From: an uncultured Collinsella sp.
GTDB taxonomy: Bacteria > Actinomycetota > Coriobacteriia > Coriobacteriales > Coriobacteriaceae
Assembly: GCA_902496335.1 (NCBI GenBank)
Contig: CABVAO010000004.1
Span: forward strand, 1 to 63,002
DNA length: 63,002 bases
Direction of reading: 5' to 3'
Part shown: positions 16,660 to 24,801 of the stretch, piece by piece
How the letters are laid out: every line of letters starts with the position of its first letter
Numbering within the stretch: position 1 is the first letter of the stretch
Notes under the pieces: model-generated
Databases searched by the model: none
What the model was told of the DNA's origin: nothing
Seen by the model: only the letters and a program-made list of their open reading frames with translations
Program-made: the position numbers and the translations under genes

Positions 16660-17591
16660 TGGCTGAGGGGACCTTCGAGCTGCATCCAGGTGACGCGTTG
16701 TATCCCGAGACCGTTTTGGAGCTTTCTGATGTACCTCAGACGCTCTATGTGCGCGGCAACCCCGAGGCGCTTTCGACGCCCGCGCTCTCCATCATCGGTG
16801 CGCGAAAGGCCTCGCCGTATGGTCTTGCCGTGGCAGAGCTTGCGGCGAAGGTGGCGGTTGAGGCGGGAGTGACGGTAGTTTCGGGCGGTGCAGTCGGTTG
16901 TGACCAGGCCTCGGGTTGGGCTGCGGTCAACGCCGGCGGCAAACACGTCGTGGTGCTGGGGACGGGCGCCGACGTGGTCTACCCGCGTTCGAGTGCGGGG
17001 CTTATTACGCGCACGCTCGATACGGGCGGCGCGGTCGTGTCGATCTCTCCGTGGGGCATGGGTCCGCGCAAGTTTGCCTTTCCGCGTCGCAATCGCGTGA
17101 TCGCGGCCCTGTCGCAAGCCCTCTTTGTATCCGAGGCGGGTATGCCTTCCGGGACGTTTTCCACAGCCGAGGCTGCTATGGATTTGGGGCGCGAACTTCT
17201 TGCCGTGCCGGGGTCGATCCTATCGCCCGAGTCGCGTGGCACGAATTACCTCATTGCGAACGGTGCCTGCTGCATTGTCGACGAGGAGTCCATCGAGATG
17301 GCTATCTCTCGCATATACGGCACCCTGCGCTACTCGCGCCCCGATGCTCCCGGCATTGCCGACTTGGATTCAACACAGCAGACCGTGATGCATGCGCTCA
17401 TCGCCTCTCCTCTCAAGGTCGACGACATCGCGGCGCTCGTCTCGCTCGATGCTGTCGGCGTACTCAAACTCCTGGGTTCGCTTGAACTCGAGGGTCTTAT
17501 CGAGCGCATGATGGATGGAAGGTATGCGCCCTCCAAGTTTGCCCTTCACGCCCAGACACCCTTCGGTCACAATGGAAAACGTGTCAATTAG
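16656..17591 (+). CDS. dprA: DNA-processing protein DprA
   Basis: 311 residues. Rossmann-like domain with LSIIGARKASPYGLAVAE, VSGGAVGCDQASGWAAVN and VVLGTGADVVYPR, then FPRRNRVIAALS and the segment VPGSILSPESRGTNYLI; a C-terminal winged helix follows (about 245-300). DprA loads RecA on single-stranded DNA taken up by transformation. The usual G-x-D-x-x-A-H has Q and G-W in place of the later positions, a minor divergence. ATG 16656 or the adjacent 16659; AAGGAGG at 16644-16650 allows both. It overlaps the comM stop. Confidence 0.93.
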   Translation: MMAEGTFELHPGDALYPETVLELSDVPQTLYVRGNPEALSTPALSIIGARKASPYGLAVAELAAKVAVEAGVTVVSGGAVGCDQASGWAAVNAGGKHVVVLGTGADVVYPRSSAGLITRTLDTGGAVVSISPWGMGPRKFAFPRRNRVIAALSQALFVSEAGMPSGTFSTAEAAMDLGRELLAVPGSILSPESRGTNYLIANGACCIVDEESIEMAISRIYGTLRYSRPDAPGIADLDSTQQTVMHALIASPLKVDDIAALVSLDAVGVLKLLGSLELEGLIERMMDGRYAPSKFALHAQTPFGHNGKRVN

Positions 17592-17605
17592 AAAGGTGTT
17601 TGCAG

Positions 17606-18943
17606 ATGCAGTTCGATCAGGTGACAGTTATCGGTGGTGGTCTGGCGGGTTCGGAGTGCGCGATCCAGCTGGCAGATCGCGGGTTTGCCGTAAAGCTGTG
17701 CGAGATGCGCCCCCAGGTGAGCTCTCCGGCCCACCATACCGATCACCTGGCAGAGCTCGTCTGCTCCAATTCGTTTAAGTCGACCCGTCCGGATTCCGCG
17801 GCCGGTTTGCTGAAGGCCGAGCTCGAGCGCATGGGTTCAGTCCTGCTCGATTGCGCCCATCGCGCGGCTGTTCCCGCCGGCGGTGCCCTGGCGGTCGACC
17901 GCGTCAAGTTTTCCGAGCTTGTCGAGGCCGAGGTTGCCGCTCGTCCCAATATCGAGGTCGTGCACGGCGAGGTTACGCAGATTCCCGAGGGTCACGTGGT
18001 CATTGCCGCGGGCCCGCTGTGTTCACCGGCGCTGAGTGAAGAGGTCATGAAGCTCGTCGGTGGCGATGCCCTTGCGTTCTTCGATGCCGCTGCGCCGATC
18101 GTCGATGCCTCCACGCTCGATATGGACGTGCTGTTCTCGCAGTCGCGCTACGAGGAGCAGGGGAGCGGCGACTATCTCAACGCTCCGCTCAATAAGGAGG
18201 AGTACGAGGCCTTTATCGAGGCGCTTACCACGGCCGACCGCGTGGTGCTCAAGGATTTTGAGGGCGGCGATCTGTTCCAGGCCTGCCAGCCTGCCGAGGA
18301 GGTTGCACGCACCGGCAAGGACGCTATTCGCTTTGGCGCCATGAAGCCCGTCGGCCTCACCGACCCGCGTACCGGACGTCGCCCCTGGGCGGCGATTCAG
18401 CTGCGTGCCGAGAACAAGGAGAAGACCGCTTACAATCTGGTGGGCTTCCAGACCAACCTGACCTTTGGCGAGCAGAAGCGCGTCTTCCATATGGTGCCGG
18501 GCTTGGAGAACGCTGAGTTCTTCCGCTACGGTGTCATGCACCGCAATACCTTTGTCGACGCTCCACACGTGCTCGATGGCACCTTTGCCGTGCCCGGTAC
18601 CGGTGTGCGCCTGGCCGGTCAGATCACCGGCACCGAGGGGTACATGGAAGCCGTGGCGACAGGTCTGCTCGCGGCGCTCAACACCTATGCCGAGGCTATC
18701 GGTGCCGCGGGCGTCGAGTTGCCCCGCGTGGGCGCCCTGGGTGCGCTCGTGGGCTATGCGACCGATCCTGCCACCGTGGGCTATCAGCCCATGCATGTCA
18801 ACTTTGGCCTGGTGCCGCCACTCGAGGATGGTAAGCGCCGCAGCAAGCGCGACCGCTACCAGGCGTATGCGGACCGTGCGCTTGAGGCCCTTGATGCCTA
18901 TCTGGCCACTCGCCCCGATCTGTTTGGAGGCGACCGGTCATAG
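17606..18943 (+). CDS. trmFO: Methylenetetrahydrofolate-tRNA (uracil-5-)-methyltransferase TrmFO
   Basis: 445 residues. FAD- and folate-dependent enzyme that makes m5U54 in tRNA. N-terminal FAD-binding VTVIGGGLAGSECA, then LCEMRP, LAELVCSNSFKS, and later RYGVMHRNTFVDAP, AGQITGTEGYMEA and HVNFGLVPPL, all diagnostic. ATG 17606 is preferred to TTG 17600 given AGAAAGG at 17590-17596. It lies between dprA and xerC/D as in many Gram-positives (near codY/hslV there). Its TAG stop lies inside the first codon of the proposed xer start. Confidence 0.96.
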   Translation: MQFDQVTVIGGGLAGSECAIQLADRGFAVKLCEMRPQVSSPAHHTDHLAELVCSNSFKSTRPDSAAGLLKAELERMGSVLLDCAHRAAVPAGGALAVDRVKFSELVEAEVAARPNIEVVHGEVTQIPEGHVVIAAGPLCSPALSEEVMKLVGGDALAFFDAAAPIVDASTLDMDVLFSQSRYEEQGSGDYLNAPLNKEEYEAFIEALTTADRVVLKDFEGGDLFQACQPAEEVARTGKDAIRFGAMKPVGLTDPRTGRRPWAAIQLRAENKEKTAYNLVGFQTNLTFGEQKRVFHMVPGLENAEFFRYGVMHRNTFVDAPHVLDGTFAVPGTGVRLAGQITGTEGYMEAVATGLLAALNTYAEAIGAAGVELPRVGALGALVGYATDPATVGYQPMHVNFGLVPPLEDGKRRSKRDRYQAYADRALEALDAYLATRPDLFGGDRS

Positions 18944-19860
18944 CCTTTGACCTGTACGACACCGTCGACTCGTTTATCGCCCATATCGCACGTGTCGAGG
19001 GACTTTCTCCCAACACGGTGACTGCCTATGGCTCGAGACTGGAGCGCTTTGCTGCCTGGTGCGAGCGCGAGGATATCGATGCTTTCGCTGCCGACGTGCG
19101 CACCATTCGTCGCTATCTTGCCGAGCTTTCGCGTGAGCAGGTGGCTCCCCGAACGCTTGCGGCGCACCTGTCGGCTATCCGATCTCTCTATCGCTGGATG
19201 GCTGCCGAGGGGATTGTCGAGGGCGATGCGGTCTCGGCGATCGCGTCGCCCAAGCTGCCGCGTGACCTGCCGGGCGTCCTTACGACCCAGCAGGTCGAGG
19301 CGCTGCTCAAGACGCCTGATACCTCAACACCCGCGGGACTGCGCGATGCGGCGATGCTCGAGTTGCTCTATGCCTCGGGTGCCCGCATCTCAGAGCTTGC
19401 GGCGCTCAATGTGGAATCCATCTCATGGTCCGAGCGCACGCTGCGCCTGTGGGGCAAGGGGAGCAAGGAGCGTATCGTCCCTCTGTATCGTCGTGCGCTC
19501 GATGTGACGCGTCTCTATATTGAAGAGGGGAGGCCGGAGTTGCTCGCTCGGGCAAAGCGCCGCGACCTCGCTACCGGGCCGCATCCGCTGCTTATATCGG
19601 CGCGCGGCAATCGCATGAGCGCCGCGATGCTTCGGCGGCGGTTCCATACGCTGGCGACGCTCGCCGGCATTCCGGCTGACATCGCCCCGCATGCGATGCG
19701 CCATACCTTTGCGACCGACTTGCTCGAGGGCGGTGCGGACCTGCGCTCGGTTCAAGAGCTGCTAGGTCATGCGAGCCTGTCCACGACGCAGATCTACACG
19801 CATCTCACACCCGATCGGCTTAAACGTGCCGTGGCTCAAGCCCATCCCCGCGGCGAATAG
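18940..19860 (+). CDS. xerC: Tyrosine recombinase XerC/XerD (non-canonical start)
   Basis: Chromosome-dimer-resolving recombinase. C-terminal catalytic domain has all active residues: Arg in SGARISEL, Lys in GKGSKER, H-x-x-R in PHAMRHTFATDLL, the second His in ELLGHASLS and nucleophile Tyr in TQIYTHL. The first ATG/GTG/TTG is GTG 19018 (280 residues), but that removes the start of the SAM-like core-binding domain; the frame upstream reads IAFDLYDTVDSFIAHI...LSPNT, clearly homologous. The upstream frame is open to 18895 with no standard start. GGAGG at 18926-18930 is 9 bases before ATA at 18940, which overlaps the trmFO TAG, giving 306 residues, the family length. CTG 18952 is another option. 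XerC versus XerD cannot be decided. Confidence 0.85.
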   Translation: MAFDLYDTVDSFIAHIARVEGLSPNTVTAYGSRLERFAAWCEREDIDAFAADVRTIRRYLAELSREQVAPRTLAAHLSAIRSLYRWMAAEGIVEGDAVSAIASPKLPRDLPGVLTTQQVEALLKTPDTSTPAGLRDAAMLELLYASGARISELAALNVESISWSERTLRLWGKGSKERIVPLYRRALDVTRLYIEEGRPELLARAKRRDLATGPHPLLISARGNRMSAAMLRRRFHTLATLAGIPADIAPHAMRHTFATDLLEGGADLRSVQELLGHASLSTTQIYTHLTPDRLKRAVAQAHPRGE

Positions 19861-19909
19861 TGGCTGGGACGTCCCGCGCCGCACTCAGGTGTGTGGTTTT
19901 GATTGCGGG

Positions 19910-19938
19910 TTGGCAGGAAGAGGCATTCCTGCTATCAT
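19910..19938 (+). promoter_or_regulatory. Promoter of rpsB-tsf
   Basis: TTGGCA (19910-19915), 17-base spacer, TATCAT (19933-19938): the best -35/-10 pair in the window. It leaves a leader of about 135 bases before rpsB, long enough for the S2 autoregulation known in other bacteria, though no specific fold was recognised. Confidence 0.75.
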
Positions 19939-20079
19939 TCATCGGGTTGCTTCACGGCAACATGTTTTTATCACGCACGCGCGGCTACTTCATACCGTGG
20001 TGCCCGGGCTTTGGTAGCACATGTCCGGGTTGGTTTTGGAGGATGACCCCGCGCGGAGGCAAACCACAGGAGGTTTAAC

Positions 20080-20808
20080 ATGGCTACCAAGATTAATATC
20101 CGCACCCTGCTCGAGGCCGGCTGCCACTTCGGTCACCAGACCCGTCGCTGGAACCCCAAGATGAAGCCGTTCATCTTCGGTGAGCGCAACGGCATCTACA
20201 TCCTCGACCTCAAGCAGACCATCCTCGACGCCGACCAGGCCTACACCTTCGTCAAGAACGTCGCCAAGGGTGGCAACGTGCTATTCGTCGGCACCAAGAA
20301 GCAGGCTCAGGAGGCCGTCAAGAACGCTGCTGAGCGCGCCAACATGCCTTACATCAACCAGCGTTGGCTCGGCGGTATGCTGACCAACTTCGTCACCATC
20401 CGCTCCCGCATCAACCGCATGGAGGAGCTCGAGGCCATGGTCGAGGACGGCCGCATGGCTGTTCTGCCCAAGAAGGAGCAGGCTGTTCTCGGCAAGGAGC
20501 TCACCAAGCTCCAGACCAACCTCGGTGGCGCCCGCGACATGAAGGGTCTGCCCCAGGCTCTCTTCGTCATCGACACCAAGCGCGAGGAGAACGCCATCAA
20601 GGAGGCTCAGCGCCTGAACATCCCCGTCGTCGCCCTGATCGACACCAACTCCGATCCCGACGAGGTCGAGTACGGCATCCCCTGCAACGATGACGCTATC
20701 TCCGCTGTCACCCTTATGTGCGAGCTCATGGCTGACGCCTGCCTCGCTGGCTCTGGTAAGGAGCAGGTCTCCGAGGCCGAGATGGCCGCTGAGCCCAAGG
20801 CCGAGTAA
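20080..20808 (+). CDS. rpsB: 30S ribosomal protein uS2
   Basis: 242 residues. Standard S2: LLEAGCHFGHQTRRWNPKM at the start, NGIYILDLKQT, GGNVLFVGTKKQAQ, QRWLGGMLTN, and the DTN.DP box (IDTNSDPDEVEYGIPCNDDA). Last r-protein to join the 30S platform. ATG with AGGAGGT upstream. Followed by tsf after 45 bases, the universal pairing. Confidence 0.98.
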   Translation: MATKINIRTLLEAGCHFGHQTRRWNPKMKPFIFGERNGIYILDLKQTILDADQAYTFVKNVAKGGNVLFVGTKKQAQEAVKNAAERANMPYINQRWLGGMLTNFVTIRSRINRMEELEAMVEDGRMAVLPKKEQAVLGKELTKLQTNLGGARDMKGLPQALFVIDTKREENAIKEAQRLNIPVVALIDTNSDPDEVEYGIPCNDDAISAVTLMCELMADACLAGSGKEQVSEAEMAAEPKAE

Positions 20809-20853
20809 ATCAGTCTTAGTTAATTCTTTTTCATCTCTTTGAAAGGAACCACA

Positions 20854-21723
20854 ATGGCCCAGATTACCGCCGCTATGGTCAAGCAGCTCCGCGAGATGAC
20901 CGACTCCCCGATGATGGAGTGCAAGAAGGCTCTCGTCGAGGCTGACGGCGACATGGACGCCGCTGTCGACGTTCTGCGTAAGAACGGCCTTGCCAAGGCT
21001 GCCAAGAAGGCTGGCCGTGAGACCAACGAGGGCGCTGTCGCCGCGTTCGTCTCCGAGGATGGCAAGACCGGCGCTCTGCTCGAGCTCTCCTGCGAGACCG
21101 ACTTCGTTGGCTCTAACGCCAAGTTCACCGGCTTTGCTTCCAAGGTCGCTGAGGTTGTCGCTACCACCGAGCCTGCTGACGTCGACGCTCTGCTCGAGAA
21201 GCCGATGGGCGAGGAGACCGTTTCCTCCGAGCTCACCGAGATGATTCACATCATGGGCGAGAACATGAAGATCTCCCGCTTCGCTGCCCGCAAGGCTGAG
21301 AACGGCGCGCTCGCTTCTTACATCCACATGGGTGGTAAGATCGGCGTCCTCGTCGAGTTCGCCTTCGAGAAGGCTGAGACCGCTCAGGCTGAATCCTTCA
21401 AGACCTTCGCTCACGACGTTGCCCTTCAGGTTGCCGCTGTCGCCCCGATCTGCGCTACCCGCGATCAGGTTCCGGCCGAGACCGTCGAGCACGAGAAGCA
21501 GATCTACATGGCTCAGGCTGCCGAGTCCGGCAAGCCCGAGGCCATTCAGGAGAAGATGGCTGTCGGCCGTCTGGAGAAGTTCTACAAGCAGTCCGTGCTC
21601 ACCGAGCAGGAGTTCATCAAGGACAGCTCCCTCACCATCAAGAAGTACGCAGAGCAGGTCTCCAAGGAGCTCGGCGACACCATTACCGTCGTTGCCTTTG
21701 ACCGTCTGGTCCGTGGCGAGTAA
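20854..21723 (+). CDS. tsf: Elongation factor Ts
   Basis: 289 residues. N-terminal UBA-like domain (KQLREMTDSPMMECKKALVEADGD, with SP in place of the usual GAG), then the core with LSCETDFV, which inserts next to the EF-Tu nucleotide pocket, and the dimerisation segment. It exchanges GDP for GTP on EF-Tu. ATG 20854, with AAAGGA at 20842-20847, is chosen over 20839. Strong terminator follows. Confidence 0.97.
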   Translation: MAQITAAMVKQLREMTDSPMMECKKALVEADGDMDAAVDVLRKNGLAKAAKKAGRETNEGAVAAFVSEDGKTGALLELSCETDFVGSNAKFTGFASKVAEVVATTEPADVDALLEKPMGEETVSSELTEMIHIMGENMKISRFAARKAENGALASYIHMGGKIGVLVEFAFEKAETAQAESFKTFAHDVALQVAAVAPICATRDQVPAETVEHEKQIYMAQAAESGKPEAIQEKMAVGRLEKFYKQSVLTEQEFIKDSSLTIKKYAEQVSKELGDTITVVAFDRLVRGE

Positions 21724-21746
21724 ATAAGCTCTTGTAGCTGGTAATG

Positions 21747-21781
21747 AGCAGGCTGTGGGTTTTACTCACAGCCTGCTTTTT
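21747..21781 (+). terminator. Rho-independent terminator after tsf
   Basis: AGCAGGCTGTG (21747-21757) pairs perfectly with CACAGCCTGCT (21767-21777), followed by a run of five T. Confidence 0.93.
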
Positions 21782-21805
21782 CATGGCTCTTCTTAGAGCC
21801 TTTGA

Positions 21806-21811
21806 TAGAAT
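21806..21811 (+). promoter_or_regulatory. Candidate -10 box upstream of pyrH
   Basis: TAGAAT 31 bases before the pyrH TTG and directly after the tsf terminator. No clear -35 hexamer. A promoter is needed here because the terminator closes the rpsB-tsf unit. Confidence 0.4.
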
Positions 21812-21841
21812 GTTGAGAGTTCAATCTAAAGGAGGATCGCT

Positions 21842-22564
21842 TTGTCCGACATCCGATATAAACGCGTGCTTCTTAAGCTTTCCGGCGAAGCGCTGATGGG
21901 CGACGGCCAATATGGCATCGACCCCAAGGTTACCGACCATCTTGCCAAGCAGGTCAAGGAGCTGCTCGCCGTTGGCCATGAGGTCGGCGTCGTTGTCGGC
22001 GGCGGCAATATTTTCCGCGGCATGGCCGGCGCTGCCGGTGGCATGGAGCGTGCTCAGGCCGACTACATGGGCATGCTGGCAACCGTTATGAACGCGCTCG
22101 CCCTGCAGGATGCCTTCGAGCATAACGATGTTCCCTGCCGCGTGATGAGCGCTATCCAGATGAACGAGATCTGCGAGCCCTATATTCGCCGTCGCGCCAT
22201 CAACCACCTTTCCAAGGGCAACGTCGTTATTTTTGCCGCCGGTTCGGGCAATCCGTACTTTACGACCGACACCGCCGCGGCTCTTCGTGCGTGCGAGATC
22301 GGCGCCGAGATTCTGATTAAAGCCACCAAGGTTGACGGCATCTACGACAAGGATCCCGTCAAGTGCGCCGATGCCGTCCGTTTTGACAAGATTACCTATC
22401 ACGAGGTTCTCGTCCGCGGTCTGCAGGTTATGGATTCCACGGCTACGGCACTGTGCCAGGATAACCGTATGCCGATTTTGGTCCTCAACATCGATGGCGA
22501 GGACACCGTCAAGCGCGCGCTTTCGGGTGAGCCCGTCGGCACGCTCGTCTATCAGGAGGATTAA
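21842..22564 (+). CDS. pyrH: UMP kinase
   Basis: 240 residues, amino-acid-kinase fold. KRVLLKLSGEALMGD, VVVGGGNIFRG, DYMGMLATVMNALALQ, RRRAINHLSKGNVVIFAAGSGNPYFTTDTAA and IYDKDP are conserved UMP-kinase signatures. Phosphorylates UMP to UDP, the step after the pyr operon at 35.8-41.1 kb. TTG 21842 with GGAGGA at 21831-21836. First gene of a long unit running to proS. Confidence 0.97.
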   Translation: MSDIRYKRVLLKLSGEALMGDGQYGIDPKVTDHLAKQVKELLAVGHEVGVVVGGGNIFRGMAGAAGGMERAQADYMGMLATVMNALALQDAFEHNDVPCRVMSAIQMNEICEPYIRRRAINHLSKGNVVIFAAGSGNPYFTTDTAAALRACEIGAEILIKATKVDGIYDKDPVKCADAVRFDKITYHEVLVRGLQVMDSTATALCQDNRMPILVLNIDGEDTVKRALSGEPVGTLVYQED

Positions 22565-22566
22565 GC

Positions 22567-23103
22567 ATGGCAGATAACATCACCGCCCATATGGACAAGT
22601 CGCTCGAGTCCCTCAAGCATAACTTCTCCAAGGTCCGTACCGGCCGCGCCAATGCCAACATTCTGTCCGACATCACCGTCGATTATTACGGTGTTCCCAC
22701 GCCGGTCACGCAGGTTGCCGCCGTCAAGACCCCCGAGGCCCACATGCTGCTCATCGAGCCGTGGGACAAGGCACTCATCAATGCTATCGTCAAGGCCATC
22801 GGCGCTTCCGATCTGGGTATTACCCCCAACTCCGATGGCACCGTCGTTCGTCTTCCGTTCCCGGCTCCCACTGAGGAGCGCCGTCGCGAGCTCGTCAAGG
22901 AGTGCCGCGAGTACGCCGAGCAGGCCAAGGTGTCTATCCGTAACATCCGTCGCGACTTCAACAACAAGCTCGAGCGCGATGAGGAGCTCACCGAGGACGA
23001 TGTCCGTCGCGAGCAGGCCAAGGTCCAGAAGCACACCGATGAGTATGTCGCCAAGGTCGAGGAGCTTCTGAAGGAAAAAGAAGCCGAGGTCATGGAGATC
23101 TAA
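22567..23103 (+). CDS. frr: Ribosome recycling factor
   Basis: 178 residues. RRF features: SLESLKHNFSKVRTGRAN, YYGVPTPVTQVA, W DKALINAIVKAI-type core (PWDKAL), and the C-terminal helix bundle RREQAKVQKHTDEYVAKVEELLKEKEAE. Splits post-termination ribosomes with EF-G. ATG 22567, 2 bases after the pyrH stop, so translation is coupled. Confidence 0.97.
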   Translation: MADNITAHMDKSLESLKHNFSKVRTGRANANILSDITVDYYGVPTPVTQVAAVKTPEAHMLLIEPWDKALINAIVKAIGASDLGITPNSDGTVVRLPFPAPTEERRRELVKECREYAEQAKVSIRNIRRDFNNKLERDEELTEDDVRREQAKVQKHTDEYVAKVEELLKEKEAEVMEI

Positions 23104-23104
23104 G

Positions 23105-23899
23105 GTGCAATACGACGAGCATAAACTGGTCGAGTACTTTGCCGACGCCCCTGCGGGCGTCGGTTTTTCCGACCTTGACCTCAATAACATTCCGCACCAT
23201 ATCTCGTGCATCATGGACGGCAACGGTCGCTGGGCCACGTCGCGCGGTCTTGCGCGCACTGAGGGCCACAAGGCGGGTATCGTCTCCCTTCGTGAGATTA
23301 TTACCGCCTGCGTGCGTCTGGGCGTCGACGTGCTTTCTGCCTATGCGTTTTCGACCGAAAACTGGAATCGCCCTCAGCACGAAGTCAACGTTCTGATGCA
23401 CCTGTTTGCCAAGACGTTCATCGACGAGCTGCCGCTTCTGAAGCGCGAAAACGTGCGCGTTGTCTTTTTGGGTGACATTTCCGCGCTGCCCAAGAAGACC
23501 CGCGACGTTTTTGAACGCGGTCTTGCTGAGTGCGCCGATCACACCGGCATGACGCTGGCGCTTGCCGTCAACTACGGCGCGCGTGCCGAGATTACCCGCG
23601 CTGTCCGTCAGATCGCACTCGACGCTGCCGCCGGTAAGATCGATCCTGCCGCAATTGATGACGACATGGTGGCTTCCCACCTCTATACCGCCGGCCTTCC
23701 CGATCCTGAGCTTGTGATTCGCACTTCTGGTGAGCTGCGCCTTTCGAACTATCTGCTGTGGCAGGTGGCTTATTCCGAATTCTACGTCACCGATACCTAT
23801 TGGCCCGACTTTGATCGTTGGGGCCTTGTCGACGCCATTTTGGCCTATCAGGGCCGTGACCGTAGGTTTGGTGGTCTGAGCAAGACCGAGGAGGCTTAA
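23105..23899 (+). CDS. uppS: Isoprenyl transferase (undecaprenyl diphosphate synthase)
   Basis: 264 residues, cis-prenyltransferase. IMDGNGRWA with catalytic Asp38, TEGHKAG, LSAYAFSTENWNRP and the C-terminal IRTSGELRLSNYLLWQVAYSEFYVT are all intact. Builds the C55 lipid carrier for cell-wall synthesis from IPP supplied by the MEP pathway, two of whose genes (dxr, ispG) follow. GTG at 23105, one base after the frr stop codon. The N-terminal 30 residues are an acidic extension. Confidence 0.96.
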   Translation: MQYDEHKLVEYFADAPAGVGFSDLDLNNIPHHISCIMDGNGRWATSRGLARTEGHKAGIVSLREIITACVRLGVDVLSAYAFSTENWNRPQHEVNVLMHLFAKTFIDELPLLKRENVRVVFLGDISALPKKTRDVFERGLAECADHTGMTLALAVNYGARAEITRAVRQIALDAAAGKIDPAAIDDDMVASHLYTAGLPDPELVIRTSGELRLSNYLLWQVAYSEFYVTDTYWPDFDRWGLVDAILAYQGRDRRFGGLSKTEEA

Positions 23900-23901
23900 T
23901 C

Positions 23902-24801
23902 GTGTCCGATCGTCCCAAGGCAACTGCTCCCAAGACATCTGAGCGCAAGGCTGTCGCTGCGGGAGCGCCCGCAGCGAAGAATGGCACCGGTTCGTGGCTT
24001 GCGGGCTTTATCACCCGTGCCGCCGCCGGTATCGTTTACGCCGTTGTCTTTATCCTGTGCCTGGTTTTGGGTATCGTGCCCACGGCCATCTTTGTTTCTG
24101 TCATGAGCGGTCTGTGCTGCTATGAGTTTTTCCGTATGACGAGGCTCGATGGCAAGATGGCTAACGAGCGCATGGGTATCGCTGCTGCCGTACTCTTTCC
24201 GCTGTCGGCGTTGGGCGATTCGATGTTGCTGAATGCCCTGCTTTTTGCCCTGATGCTCGCTGTGGGCATTTGGTATGTCTGGTCGCCGCGTACCCGCATC
24301 TCTGATGTGGCCGTGACGCTCATGGGTCCCATCTACACTGGCTTTATGCTGTCGGCTATCGTGCTGCTGCGCGATGCCGTGCCCGGTTTTGCCGGCGCCT
24401 TGCTTTCGGTGGGCGTTTGCGCGTCCCTTTGGGTCTCCGATTCGTTTGCCTACATCGTGGGCAGCCGTATCGGCAAGCACAAGATGGTTCCCAAGATCTC
24501 TCCTAAAAAGAGCTGGGAGGGATTTGTCGGCGGCATTCTGGGCTCGGTTTTGATTTGGCTCATCCTGTGGGCGACGCACTTCTACAAACTCAGCCTGCCC
24601 TATGCGCTGCTGTGCGGCTTGGTCGTGTCCATCCTGGGCGTTATCGGCGACCTCATTGAGTCGCGCATCAAGCGTGGCGTGGGCGTCAAGGATTCCGGCA
24701 ACCTTATCCCGGGCCATGGCGGCATGCTCGACCGTAGCGACTCGCTTATCTTTGGCTGCATTACCGCGCAGCTGCTTTTGATGATCGGGGGCGTGCTGTA
24801 A
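23902..24801 (+). CDS. cdsA: Phosphatidate cytidylyltransferase (CDP-diglyceride synthase)
   Basis: 299 residues, integral membrane, with about seven hydrophobic helices from residue 35 on. The CDS signature lies near the C-terminus: SPKKSWEGFVGG, then GDLIESRIKRGVGVKDSGNLIPGHGGMLDRSDSL. Makes CDP-diacylglycerol for phospholipids. The first 35 residues are a Lys/Ala/Pro-rich cytosolic tail. GTG 23902, 2 bases after uppS. Its TAA overlaps the dxr ATG. Confidence 0.96.
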   Translation: MSDRPKATAPKTSERKAVAAGAPAAKNGTGSWLAGFITRAAAGIVYAVVFILCLVLGIVPTAIFVSVMSGLCCYEFFRMTRLDGKMANERMGIAAAVLFPLSALGDSMLLNALLFALMLAVGIWYVWSPRTRISDVAVTLMGPIYTGFMLSAIVLLRDAVPGFAGALLSVGVCASLWVSDSFAYIVGSRIGKHKMVPKISPKKSWEGFVGGILGSVLIWLILWATHFYKLSLPYALLCGLVVSILGVIGDLIESRIKRGVGVKDSGNLIPGHGGMLDRSDSLIFGCITAQLLLMIGGVL

